Source of the DNA: Rhodanobacteraceae bacterium
Lineage (GTDB): Bacteria; Pseudomonadota; Gammaproteobacteria; Xanthomonadales; Rhodanobacteraceae
DNA: 45,522 nucleotides
Direction: 5' to 3'
NCBI GenBank assembly: GCA_025928585.1
Contig: JAICJG010000009.1
Location: forward strand, 1 to 45,522
Positions 17,586-24,510 of the stretch are shown here, piece after piece (position 1 is the first letter of the stretch; each line of letters begins with the position of its first letter). The notes under the pieces were generated by a model. That model was not told where the DNA came from. It made no database searches and saw only the letters and a list, made by a program, of their open reading frames with translations. Both the position numbers and the translations under genes were made by a program.

Positions 17586-18350
17586 TTACGCAGATTTCTT
17601 GCTGCGCAGGCGCTCGACCAGTGCGTGCAAGGTAGTCTGTGCTTCCGGACCGAACCAGCCGTCGAGGAATTCTTCGACGGGAAGCGAGGCCGGGTCTTCG
17701 AACAGCCGTGCGAGGTCGGCCCGCGCCATGGCGCGGGTCTCGAGCATCGCGTGGCGTGGCGATCGCAACAAAGGTTCCAGCCACGCGAGGGCGCGGGTGG
17801 GCACCTGGTCGACGCCGGTCAGTTCGTCCACCAGGCCCGCCGCCAGCGCGTCCTCGGCATCGAGCATCGCGCCGGCGACCAGCAGGCGCTCGGCCCGGTA
17901 GGTGCCGACCAGCCTGCGCAGCGCGGCCTGGATGCAATCCGGCACGATCAGCCCGACCTGCACTTCGTTGAGACCGATCCTGAATTCGCCGCGCGCCATC
18001 ACCCGGTAGTCGCAGAAGATCGCGAGCACCGCACCGCCCGCAGGGCTGTGGCCGGTGACTGCGGCGACGACGGGAATGGGTGAGCGCGCCAGTGCTGCGC
18101 AGACGCCGAAGAAGTCGTTCCAGAACGCGCGCATCGCGTCGCGGTCGAGTTGCAGCAGGGCCGGGATGTCGAGCCCGGCCGAGAACAAGCCGGGCGATCC
18201 CGAAAGCACCAGCGCCGCGGCGCCGTCGTTCGGGGCCTCGTCGATGGCGCGCTTCAGCGACGAGATCAACGCCGGATTCAGCGCATTGACCGGCGGTCGT
18301 GCGAGCCGCAGTTCGAGAATGCCTCGGTCGTGTTCGATTCGTTCGAGCAT
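17586..18350 (-). CDS. Enoyl-CoA hydratase/isomerase family protein
   Basis: A 254-residue crotonase-fold protein. The CoA-binding and oxyanion-hole strands are visible as LSGSPGLFSAGLDIPALL (about 60-77) and AAVTGHSPAGGAVLAIFCDYRV (about 103-124), followed by FRIGLNEVQVGL and the helix AERLLVAG. The residue pattern in the second block (SPAGGAVLA) lacks the standard pair of hydratase glutamates. This resembles the delta3,delta2-enoyl-CoA isomerase type more than a classical hydratase. The start was set at 18350, at MLERIEHD, since the ten residues upstream look non-native. It lies upstream of the kaiC-like gene and downstream of thiF-like on the same strand, but gaps of 100-260 bp argue for separate units. 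Substrate unknown. Confidence 0.85.
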   Translation of the reverse strand: MLERIEHDRGILELRLARPPVNALNPALISSLKRAIDEAPNDGAAALVLSGSPGLFSAGLDIPALLQLDRDAMRAFWNDFFGVCAALARSPIPVVAAVTGHSPAGGAVLAIFCDYRVMARGEFRIGLNEVQVGLIVPDCIQAALRRLVGTYRAERLLVAGAMLDAEDALAAGLVDELTGVDQVPTRALAWLEPLLRSPRHAMLETRAMARADLARLFEDPASLPVEEFLDGWFGPEAQTTLHALVERLRSKKSA

Positions 18351-18410
18351 GTACCTTCGCTTGGTTACAAGTGACAACATCGAAATGGACCGGTTTTACG
18401 CTGGTCCTGT

Positions 18411-18446
18411 CTCGCTCCTGGTCCCTGGGTCCCGGCCCCGAACCCC
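18411..18446. repeat. GGGTCC/GGGACC-type low-complexity repeat
   Basis: A CTCCTGGTCCCTGGGTCCCG run just downstream (minus-strand sense) of the thiF-like gene, 3' end at 18451. The same heptamer-like GGGACCC pattern recurs at 41169-41200 and 41527-41560 in the purN and purM coding regions. Confidence 0.5.
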
Positions 18447-18450
18447 GTGG

Positions 18451-19335
18451 CTACCGCCGCATGAAGCGGCGACGCGCCACGGACAGGAGCAGGCGTTGCA
18501 ACGGGTTGTTGTTGCCGCCGGGCCGCCAGGTGTGCACGAGCTTGTTGCGGTAGGCGTCGAAGTGCAGGCCATGGGGTGCCGCGTACACCTTGCCCCTGCC
18601 GAGCAGGATCTTCAACGCCTGGGTGCCCGCGATCCCGGCGCAGATTTCGCAGGCCATGGGCGTGGATGGCCCCCGGTGGTTGGCGAGGTCCACCGCCGAC
18701 GGATCCACCAGATAGGACTGGTGCAGCACGGCCGGTGCCAAGCCGACCATGAAGCGCAGCAACTGCTCGTTCATCGGCTGGCCTTCCAGCCGGAAATACT
18801 CTTCGAAGGTCGTCTGGCCCGGCAGGAACGCCAGCACCGCAGCGCCCATGCCCAACGGTGCCGCGGTAATGGCCGGAATGCCGCGTTCCGCGCACATGGC
18901 GAACACCTTGGCGCGGATATCCAGCACGAAAAAGTCCAGGCCGTCGACGTACAGATCCACCCCTGACAGGAACTGCTCGATGTTGTCGAAGTTGACGCCG
19001 CCGGGAAACTTGTTGATGTCGAGGTCCGGATTGATGTCCCGCGCCATCCGCGCTACCACGTCGACCTTGGGTTGGCCGATGGTCGACTGGAACGCACCGG
19101 CCTGCCGGTTGAGGTTTTCAATTCCGAAACGGTCGAGATCCGCGAGGTTGAACTGCTGGATGCCGAGCCGGGTCAGGGTCAACAGATGGGCGCCGCCGAC
19201 CCCGCCGAGGCCTGCGATTGCCACTCGCTTGGAACGGAGCGTCGGCTGCTCGGTCGCGGTCATCCAGCCGATCGTCCGGCTGAATGCCGTTGCGTAGTCG
19301 AACGGCTCGGTCTGGACCGGTGGATCGGTCATCAT
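18451..19335 (-). CDS. ThiF/MoeB/HesA-family adenylyltransferase (E1-like)
   Basis: A 294-residue E1-like enzyme. The ATP-binding loop GLGGVGG is at 42-48, the adenylation motif DLDRFGIENLNRQ at 66-78, and the helix GQPKVDVVARMARDINPDL follows. Only one Cys-x2-Cys pair is seen (Cys229 and Cys232, ACEICAGIAG), whereas MoeB/ThiF zinc sites need two, so zinc binding is uncertain. No C-terminal rhodanese domain is present. Members adenylate a C-terminal carboxylate or carry out ATP-dependent dehydration. Nothing near encodes a ubiquitin-like carrier. Two ATGs stand in tandem; GGAG lies upstream of both, and 19335 is used. The neighbourhood (PEP-CTERM proteins, nitroreductase-like, FeeM-like) suggests a specialised pathway rather than thiamine or molybdopterin synthesis. 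Confidence 0.87.
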   Translation of the reverse strand: MMTDPPVQTEPFDYATAFSRTIGWMTATEQPTLRSKRVAIAGLGGVGGAHLLTLTRLGIQQFNLADLDRFGIENLNRQAGAFQSTIGQPKVDVVARMARDINPDLDINKFPGGVNFDNIEQFLSGVDLYVDGLDFFVLDIRAKVFAMCAERGIPAITAAPLGMGAAVLAFLPGQTTFEEYFRLEGQPMNEQLLRFMVGLAPAVLHQSYLVDPSAVDLANHRGPSTPMACEICAGIAGTQALKILLGRGKVYAAPHGLHFDAYRNKLVHTWRPGGNNNPLQRLLLSVARRRFMRR

Positions 19336-19555
19336 GGGAATACTCCGCGCGGAAGTACTGGATGCGGCCTGACCGGCACGGTAACACCGGCTCGCGGCGG
19401 ATTCCATGCGGCGTCACACATCCGCAGGGGAGCAGCACCCTTCGCGTAGGCCGGCTCGAGGAGCAAAGCGACGGAGCTGGCGCGCTGGGCCATCGCCCGG
19501 CAGGCCGGCACCTTCCCCAAAATCCAGGTCGCATTCCCTGGACTGGGGCGAAGAA

Positions 19556-19589
19556 CCAAAAAAAAGGCGCCGCTTCGAAAAGCGGCGCC
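19556..19589 (-). terminator. Intrinsic terminator of PEP-CTERM gene 1
   Basis: Read on the minus strand, GGCGCCGCTT, loop TTCG, AAGCGGCGCC forms a perfect 10-bp stem followed by eight T. It lies 34 bp after the stop codon at 19623 and separates this gene from the thiF-like gene. Confidence 0.93.
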
Positions 19590-19622
19590 ATGAATCGAGG
19601 AATCGCAAGCTTCGGCGAAGGC

Positions 19623-20441
19623 TTATGCCTGGCCTTCGAATTCCTTGCGGCGGCGCCAGAAGAAGAAACCCACTGCGCCGAGACCGAGGCCCAACAGGCC
19701 GAGTTCCGTCGGCTCCGGAACCGGCACGGGCAGCATCGTGTTGCCGGTCAACGAGCCATTGCCCTCGATGGGATAATGGCAGATGTCGTTCGGATCCGAC
19801 GTAACGGAAGAGCACGTGCTGGCCGGCTGCTCCTGGAATGACGAACTGAGGCTGAAATCCGCCCACCCACCGATACCATCGGTAACGCTGTTGGAGTTGA
19901 GCCAAGGCATTGCCGGACCGCCCGTTGCATCCGCCAAGCCGAACCCGCCGGAGCCAAGCGTGGGATCGCTGATGGTGCCGTTGACCGTGGCGTAAAGTTG
20001 CCCGTTCGGATCCACAAAGCCGGTACGAGGGGCGGTATGGCCGGTCAGGGTGACCCACGGCGTACCGTTGACGGACGTGGGATCGGCTTGGTTGTAGGTA
20101 TTGGCGCCCTGGACGTAAAACTGGAAGCTGCCGTCGTTAAATACGACTTGGTTGCCCGTAATGCTGGATACCGTATAACTGAACGTAAAGGTCAGATCGC
20201 AACCCGAGCAGAAATCGTTGTCGCCGTTGATCGAGCCGATCTGCCCGTAGCCGGTCAGCACGTCGCCGACGGCGGAAACGGACGACTCGCGCAGGTTCAA
20301 CGACTGGATGGTCAGGTCAAACGGGCTGCTGCTATCCCAGTGGACTCCGTCCACGTTGATTGGCGTCGCCAGCGCAGCACCACTCGCGCCCAGCGCCAAG
20401 GCGCATACGAGTGCAGCTCCAATACTTTTCTTGTTCAACAT
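19623..20441 (-). CDS. PEP-CTERM sorting domain secreted protein, paralogue 1
   Basis: A 272-residue exported protein. The signal peptide MLNKKSIGAALVCALALGA ends near ALA. A beta-rich body follows with paired cysteines (DFCSGCDLTF, STCSSV..DICHYP) and repeated Gly/Asn/Ser stretches. The tail is a classic PEP-CTERM signal: VPVPEP at 239-244, a hydrophobic segment GLLGLGLGAVGFFFW and the basic RRRKEF. Exosortase would cut near this site and move the protein to the cell surface or matrix. About two thirds of residues match paralogue 2 by eye. The ATG at 20441 follows GAGGAG and lies downstream of the sigma-54 promoter; a longer upstream frame would overlap that promoter and is rejected. The function of the mature domain is unknown. 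Confidence 0.9.
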   Translation of the reverse strand: MLNKKSIGAALVCALALGASGAALATPINVDGVHWDSSSPFDLTIQSLNLRESSVSAVGDVLTGYGQIGSINGDNDFCSGCDLTFTFSYTVSSITGNQVVFNDGSFQFYVQGANTYNQADPTSVNGTPWVTLTGHTAPRTGFVDPNGQLYATVNGTISDPTLGSGGFGLADATGGPAMPWLNSNSVTDGIGGWADFSLSSSFQEQPASTCSSVTSDPNDICHYPIEGNGSLTGNTMLPVPVPEPTELGLLGLGLGAVGFFFWRRRKEFEGQA

Positions 20442-20524
20442 GCTTTGTCTCCTCGAGAGTGATTCCATTCGGACAACCGGTAAGGCGTTGAAATGCCGAG
20501 CGACCTTGCCCGGATGGACAAGAG

Positions 20525-20540
20525 GCAAGAAGCGTGCCAA
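20525..20540 (-). promoter_or_regulatory. Sigma-54 promoter of PEP-CTERM gene 1
   Basis: On the minus strand TTGGCACGCTTCTTGC matches the -24/-12 consensus TGGCACG-N4-TTGC at every conserved position, with GG and GC exactly 10 bp apart. Transcription would start near 20513, giving a leader of about 70 nt before the ATG at 20441. Confidence 0.92.
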
Positions 20541-20602
20541 GTACATAACTTATTGTTTACAAAAGATGGTTTTGGGATACGGGCCCCTGTTTCCCGAGCT
20601 TG

Positions 20603-20619
20603 TGTAAAGTATTTCGACG
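20603..20619. promoter_or_regulatory. Candidate activator site, PEP-CTERM gene 1 (proximal)
   Basis: TGTAAAGTATTTCGACG begins 63 bp upstream of the sigma-54 -24 element. It is an imperfect dyad (TGTAAA against CGTCGA). The same pattern is found at 20739-20755 and, with three changes, at exactly 63 bp from the second PEP-CTERM promoter. This is a likely upstream activator sequence for a sigma-54 enhancer-binding protein; the protein is not encoded here. Confidence 0.7.
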
Positions 20620-20738
20620 GGCGATTGCCATGGCTGCGGGATCGCTCCCCCGTCCGCCGTGGGCGGCGCGCCCACGGAAGCTCTCGTTCCGGCAACTGTT
20701 TGATGCTTAGAACTCTTTGGCGGGACGTGCAAGGTTTT

Positions 20739-20755
20739 TGTAAAGAAGCTCGACG
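20739..20755. promoter_or_regulatory. Candidate activator site, PEP-CTERM gene 1 (distal)
   Basis: TGTAAAGAAGCTCGACG shares TGTAAAG-N4-TCGACG with the proximal site and lies about 200 bp upstream of the -24 element, within the usual range of enhancer sites. The following bases (CAGCACGG) resemble those after the site upstream of paralogue 2, pointing to a duplicated upstream region. Confidence 0.6.
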
Positions 20756-21087
20756 CAGCACGGAAACCGACTGGATTCGTCTACGCGGGCACCACCGCGG
20801 CGGCCGCGGAGTCATGGCCCGGCCAGCGAGATCGGCTCGATTGCCTGGGAAATCGTCGAAGCTTGCGCTATCGGGTGTCCGCTGCGGCCGTGCCGCACGC
20901 GGGGGCGATTCACCAGGTTTCCATCTTGCGCAACCGGCTCCAGCGCTCGCGGATCTAGTCCGGGACAGGTTCGTTCACGCCAGCAACCCGCCCGTTCGCT
21001 CCCGATACGGGTGCTCGGCGGCGTCCAGGCTGCGGTTGGAACGCGCAATGCCAGGGCCCTTGAAGGAAGGCTCGAAGACAGCCCATG

Positions 21088-21120
21088 AAAAGATGGCGCC
21101 GCTCCGGGAGGCGGCGCCAT
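21088..21120 (-). terminator. Intrinsic terminator of PEP-CTERM gene 2
   Basis: On the minus strand ATGGCGCCGC and GCGGCGCCAT pair over 10 bp with an 8-nt loop, followed by CTTTT. It lies 48 bp after the stop codon at 21168. The stem core GGCGCCGC is the same as in the terminator of paralogue 1, consistent with tandem duplication of the whole unit. Confidence 0.82.
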
Positions 21121-21167
21121 TGGACTTCAAGTCACTATCTGAGGTGCGGCCCCAGTCTTGCCGATCG

Positions 21168-21971
21168 TCAGGCTGCTTTGCGGCGACGCTGGATCAGGAA
21201 TCCGAGAAAGCCGAGGCCGAGGCCCATCAGGCCGAGCTCGGCCGGCTCCGGTACCACCGTCGCGCCGATCAACGAACCGTTGCCCTCGATCGGGAAGTGG
21301 CAAACGCTGCCCGAGTCGGGCGAAATGGAAGTACAGGTGCTGGCCGGCTTCGTCAGGAACGACGAATTCAAGCTGAAGTCTGCAAAACCGCCGATACCGT
21401 CGGAGATGGTATTGGAGTTGAGGTAGGCCGCTGCCGGACCACCCAGCACGTCCACGAGGCCGATCCCGTCAGAGCCGCTGGTCGGGTTGCTGACGGTGCC
21501 ATTGACGGTTCCGTAGAGTTGCCCCACCGTGATGAAGCTGGGGTCAGCGCTCGGAGCGGTATGGCCGGCCATGGTGACCCACGGCGTACCCAGGGTGGCC
21601 GAGTTGGGATTGGCCTGGCTGTACGATCCGGCAGGGGAGACGTAGAACTGGAAGCTCCCGTCGTCGAACGTCACGTGGTTGGCGCTGATGCCCGTCACCG
21701 TGTAGGCGAAGGTGAAGGTGAGATCGCAACCCGTGCAGAAACTGTTGATCCCGTTGATCGAGCCGATCTGGCCGTAGCCGGTCAGCACGTCACCCACGGC
21801 GGATACCGACGATTCACGCAGGTTGAGTGTCTGGATGGTCAGGTCGAATGGGCTGGCGCTATCCCAATGGACGCCGTCCACGTTGATGGTCGTTGCAAGC
21901 GCCGCACCGCTGGAAGCACCCAGCGCGATGGCACATGCGAGTGCGGTTCCAATGCCTTTTTTCGTCAACAT
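21168..21971 (-). CDS. PEP-CTERM sorting domain secreted protein, paralogue 2
   Basis: A 267-residue exported protein, the paralogue of the gene downstream. The signal peptide MLTKKGIGTALACAIALGA is followed by TTINVDGVHWDS, nearly identical to paralogue 1. Shared blocks include LRESSVSAVGDVLTGYGQIG, the Cys pair FCTGCDLTF, and HFPIEGNGSL near the end. The C-terminus has VVPEP (239-243), the hydrophobic segment LGLMGLGLGFLGFLIQ and RRRKAA, an exosortase recognition signal. GGAGGG sits just upstream of the ATG at 21971; an alternative start at 22070 is excluded because it would lie beyond the promoter. Surface display or release is inferred from the sorting signal. The linker between the Ser-rich body and VPEP is four residues shorter than in paralogue 1. 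Confidence 0.9.
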   Translation of the reverse strand: MLTKKGIGTALACAIALGASSGAALATTINVDGVHWDSASPFDLTIQTLNLRESSVSAVGDVLTGYGQIGSINGINSFCTGCDLTFTFAYTVTGISANHVTFDDGSFQFYVSPAGSYSQANPNSATLGTPWVTMAGHTAPSADPSFITVGQLYGTVNGTVSNPTSGSDGIGLVDVLGGPAAAYLNSNTISDGIGGFADFSLNSSFLTKPASTCTSISPDSGSVCHFPIEGNGSLIGATVVPEPAELGLMGLGLGFLGFLIQRRRKAA

Positions 21972-22048
21972 ACTCGTTCCCTCCTTTGCTGAGTTGAAAA
22001 TCAACTCGAACCATGGAACGAAAAGTTGTCGCTGACGCTTTAGACTGA

Positions 22049-22064
22049 GCAAGTAGCGTGCCAA
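22049..22064 (-). promoter_or_regulatory. Sigma-54 promoter of PEP-CTERM gene 2
   Basis: On the minus strand TTGGCACGCTACTTGC has the -24 and -12 elements with GG and GC 10 bp apart, differing from the gene 1 promoter by one spacer base. Transcription would begin near 22037, about 66 nt before the ATG at 21971. Confidence 0.92.
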
Positions 22065-22126
22065 GCACAAAAACCGTTGTTTGCGCGAGGGTTTTTATCC
22101 TGCGGTCCCACGGGTGCCGCACGTTC

Positions 22127-22143
22127 CGTAAGGAGCTTCGACA
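22127..22143. promoter_or_regulatory. Candidate activator site, PEP-CTERM gene 2
   Basis: CGTAAGGAGCTTCGACA matches TGTAAAG-N4-TCGACG with three changes and starts 63 bp from the -24 element, the same distance as the proximal site of gene 1. As an imperfect dyad its reverse complement begins TGTCGA. Confidence 0.6.
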
Positions 22144-22445
22144 CAGCACCGAACCCGTCGTCGATGATGCGGGTCCGGCTGCTGCGTTGCCTCGCAAAGC
22201 GTTGCATTTCAGTAGGTTATGCTTTCGACGGACCGCTGTTCGAGCGTCGCCGCCAACCGCTGCTGCGCGGCGGGAAGATGCACTAACCGCATGTTCCAGT
22301 GCGGATTGTTCGGCAAGTCCTGCTTGAGTTGCAGGTGTAAAGGATTCCGATAGCGGCATCCATGTTGGTCGCGTCCGGGATGCGAAATCGCCGGGATCGC
22401 GGGAGCCGCCTGCCTGCCTCCAAGGAAGTGGAGCGTATCGGAGCG

Positions 22446-23720
22446 CTATTCGAAGTCGCCGAAACTGGCGAGTGGGCGCCGCCCGCTGCGGCGGCGTGGT
22501 GCGGAGCGCGCACGGCCGAGCCGCAGGAACACCATTCCATGTCCCGGCCCGCACAGGTCGGCGAGCGCTGAAGCCACCCGCGAGACCGTCCGTTGGAAGG
22601 CCGGCTCTACCGGCACGAAGCCGAGGCCGAGAACCCCCGGCGCCGCATAGGGTTGCACCGAAAGTCCTGCCAGGGTGGCCTGAAGCCATACGCGCTGCAG
22701 GGCACGGCCGCCCGCGAGCACGTCGGCTCGGGTCCGGGACGGAATGACGATCAGGCAGAGACCCGGTGACATCCGGATGGGGAGCCACGCTGAGCGCCAT
22801 CCCAGCAGCGGTGCCGCACCCAGCCGGTTGAACGTCGCCATCACCGCCGGGCGGCGCATTGCCTGGAACACCGGGCGCAATGGTGGTTCCACGGCCAGCG
22901 CCGCGGGAGCCAGGCTTTCCTCGCAGGTGCCGCGCCAGCCGGCGGAAAAACGGATGCTCGAAAACAGTTCCGCATGGAGCGCCGGGCTCTTGAACCGCAG
23001 GGTTTCGGCCTGCCTAATGACGTTCAGCGCGGCCTTTCTTTCGCGCGATGTCGCCGGCCACCAGAGCTGCTGCCCGGAAATCCGCTGCGCCTGCGCCTCC
23101 AGGAGTGCCCGCGTTTCGGCGCTGACAGGGCCGCGCCACGGGAAGCGGCGGTCGGTATGGCGTTGCTCGATGGCTCCAGCGAGTGGTTCGGATCTGTCGG
23201 AATCGGGCTCGCGGCGCCAACCGATGCGGGCGACGCACAGCTCGTCGTCTGATGACGGGAACCATTGCAGGCCGGCCACGTAACCCAGCGACCGGCCCCG
23301 GATGACCATGTTTTCAATGCACGCGCCGGCAGCCAGGTCGCTGAGGACATATCGGGTATCCGATACCCGGCCGCTGCGATCCGCGTCGATGCGAACGTCC
23401 AGTGCGTCGCCGGACCACGCAAATCGCCAGGGCTGCGAATTGTCTGCCGAGGGCGCGGCGATGCCCGCGCACAGGATGGCTGTTTTCGTATCCGGGTCCA
23501 AAGCCGCGTCCCTCCGCATGCGACGGTCCGGACTATACGCGGGGACCCAGGCATGCACCATTGGCCGGCGCGCGATGGCCGCACGGGTTTCCGCGGATGA
23601 AGAACTCCGGAGCACCACCCCGTGGCGACGCGTGCCCGTGCGAGCCCGGATCCACTGTAGCGCGATGGTCCCCGCAGCAGCATCGAACAGTGTTCGAGTG
23701 CGATCGCCCGCAGTCGCCAC
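22446..23720 (-). CDS. Nitroreductase-fold protein (Rv1355c-like nitroreductase domain)
   Basis: Up to 424 residues, start uncertain. The nitroreductase FMN-binding signature AAPSADNSQPWRF is at 88-100 of the longest frame, and a second typical block, DLAAGACIENMVIRGRSLGY, is near 129-148. The stretch AIEQRHTDRRFPWRGPVS is the RxxxR region usual in this family. Homologous domains are fused to a ThiF domain in mycobacterial Rv1355c, and a separate ThiF-like protein is encoded 3 kb away here. The first 67 residues look poorly conserved; the ATG at 23519 (MRRDAALDPDTKTAIL) is a credible alternative, although neither start has a good Shine-Dalgarno. The C-terminus is Arg-rich and may be disordered. 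Whether it reduces anything is unknown. Confidence 0.72.
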   Translation of the reverse strand: MATAGDRTRTLFDAAAGTIALQWIRARTGTRRHGVVLRSSSSAETRAAIARRPMVHAWVPAYSPDRRMRRDAALDPDTKTAILCAGIAAPSADNSQPWRFAWSGDALDVRIDADRSGRVSDTRYVLSDLAAGACIENMVIRGRSLGYVAGLQWFPSSDDELCVARIGWRREPDSDRSEPLAGAIEQRHTDRRFPWRGPVSAETRALLEAQAQRISGQQLWWPATSRERKAALNVIRQAETLRFKSPALHAELFSSIRFSAGWRGTCEESLAPAALAVEPPLRPVFQAMRRPAVMATFNRLGAAPLLGWRSAWLPIRMSPGLCLIVIPSRTRADVLAGGRALQRVWLQATLAGLSVQPYAAPGVLGLGFVPVEPAFQRTVSRVASALADLCGPGHGMVFLRLGRARSAPRRRSGRRPLASFGDFE

Positions 23721-24506
23721 GCCTGTTCAGGCTCCGATGACGATGCGCAGATTGCCGACAGTGGACGCGTCAAGCGCGACGTCGATCACAGGCTTCGGCA
23801 AAGTTTTTTGCAATTGCATGTATTTGGTACGTCGTTCACACAATCAGCCTGCATGAATTACACGCATCTAGCATATATTTCACACACTCGTCCCATGCCC
23901 GTTACAAAATGCAACAAAGGGAGCGGCATCCAGATCGGAACTGACTGGTCGTCTGCGGACGGCCAAGGGGATGGATGTGTCTCTTATGGTGCCCCTAGCC
24001 AGGTTTCGTCGTCCCGTGAAAGTTTCCGACAGCTCGCAAACCTGGTTACGGCGAAGGATCGCAGCGCATCGCGGTGGGGATCAACCGCGAAAGCAGGGCG
24101 GCCAAATGGAACCGGCGATCGAAATAACAGCAGGCCGTGGCGAAGTCGCGTCCCGCATGATCGCCCCGTTTGACCGTGCAATAGCGCCCCCGACCTACGC
24201 CCACCATGAACGCCTGTTCTCCCGGCGTTCCGCAACCGGTCCAGCAGCCGTTGCCCTGGCCCCCGCGGCCAGTCCCACCAAGCTGCCCGAGACCAACCCA
24301 ACAACGCGAGGCTTCGCACCCGGCCAGGGCCTGCACCTGTTTGTGCTCGCCAGGCCACGCCGCCGTGCGGGTCGCGTTTCGATGACGCGTCCATTGCAGC
24401 CCGGCACGACCGTTCCGGTCGATGCCGGCCATGCGGGACCAACGTCGCTATCGCCAACGGAATGGCATGTCGTGCAACAACGTGCCGCGGGTCGGCGGGG
24501 TGAATC
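23721..24506. other. Long spacer with AT-rich patch between divergent nitroreductase-like and FeeM-like genes
   Basis: About 786 bp. The stretch near 23790-23910 is AT-rich and contains the 10-bp palindrome TGCAATTGCA (23809-23818), a place where divergent promoters could sit. A GG-N11-GC element (23797-23811) resembles a sigma-54 site but has the wrong spacing. A plus-strand frame from 23971 (or 24106) to 24510 ends in an ATGA overlap with the FeeM-like gene. Its protein (Arg/Pro/Ala-rich) matches nothing I know, so I do not call it firmly. Confidence 0.5.
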
Positions 24507-24510
24507 ATGA
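23971..24510 (+). CDS. Doubtful hypothetical protein upstream of FeeM-like gene
   Basis: A possible 179-residue product (or about 134 residues from the ATG at 24106). It is rich in Arg, Pro and Ala, with no domain, signal peptide or membrane segment recognised. The only positive sign is the ATGA overlap with the next gene at 24507-24510. Codon third positions are less GC-biased than in neighbouring genes, which argues against coding. The tail LSPTEWHVVQQRAAGR faintly resembles the beginning of a LuxR-type helix-turn-helix, but it stops after about 20 residues. It could be a decayed gene or pure chance. Confidence 0.2.
   Translation: MDVSLMVPLARFRRPVKVSDSSQTWLRRRIAAHRGGDQPRKQGGQMEPAIEITAGRGEVASRMIAPFDRAIAPPTYAHHERLFSRRSATGPAAVALAPAASPTKLPETNPTTRGFAPGQGLHLFVLARPRRRAGRVSMTRPLQPGTTVPVDAGHAGPTSLSPTEWHVVQQRAAGRRGES

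Larger units (their letters stand above)
20442..21167. other. Intergenic region between the two PEP-CTERM genes
   Basis: About 726 bp without a supportable gene. It holds, in minus-strand order, the terminator of paralogue 2 (21088-21120), two copies of a TGTAAAGNNNNTCGACG motif (20739-20755 and 20603-20619) and the sigma-54 promoter (20525-20540). The stretch near 20540-20610 is AT-rich compared with its surroundings. Plus-strand open frames through the region read like antisense shadow. Confidence 0.7.
21972..22445. other. Regulatory and spacer region between PEP-CTERM gene 2 and nitroreductase-like gene
   Basis: About 474 bp. The first part holds the leader, the sigma-54 promoter (22049-22064) and the activator-like site (22127-22143). 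A weaker look-alike, TGTAAAGGATTCCGATA, is at 22336-22352. Beyond that I see no gene or clear terminator. Confidence 0.6.

Noticed and set aside
18351-18450. Possible operon link between enoyl-CoA hydratase-like and thiF-like genes
   Set aside because: Same strand, but a 100-bp spacer with a GGGTCC repeat lies between; no overlap or shared promoter evidence.
22336-22352. Further TGTAAAG-N4 activator-like site (TGTAAAGGATTCCGATA)
   Set aside because: Only the first half matches and no sigma-54 promoter lies at the expected distance.
23797-23811. Sigma-54-like CGGCAAAGTTTTTTGC on the plus strand upstream of the FeeM-like gene
   Set aside because: GG and GC are 11 bp apart rather than 10, and the -24 element is poor; it may matter only if the T run varies.
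24046-24432. Minus-strand open frame of 128 residues in the FeeM upstream region
   Set aside because: No family resemblance, no ribosome site, odd composition; likely shadow of GC-rich DNA.
24447-24507. LuxR-like helix-turn-helix beginning LSPTEWHVVQQRAAGR
   Set aside because: Only about 16 residues resemble it and the frame stops directly afterwards; coincidence is more likely.
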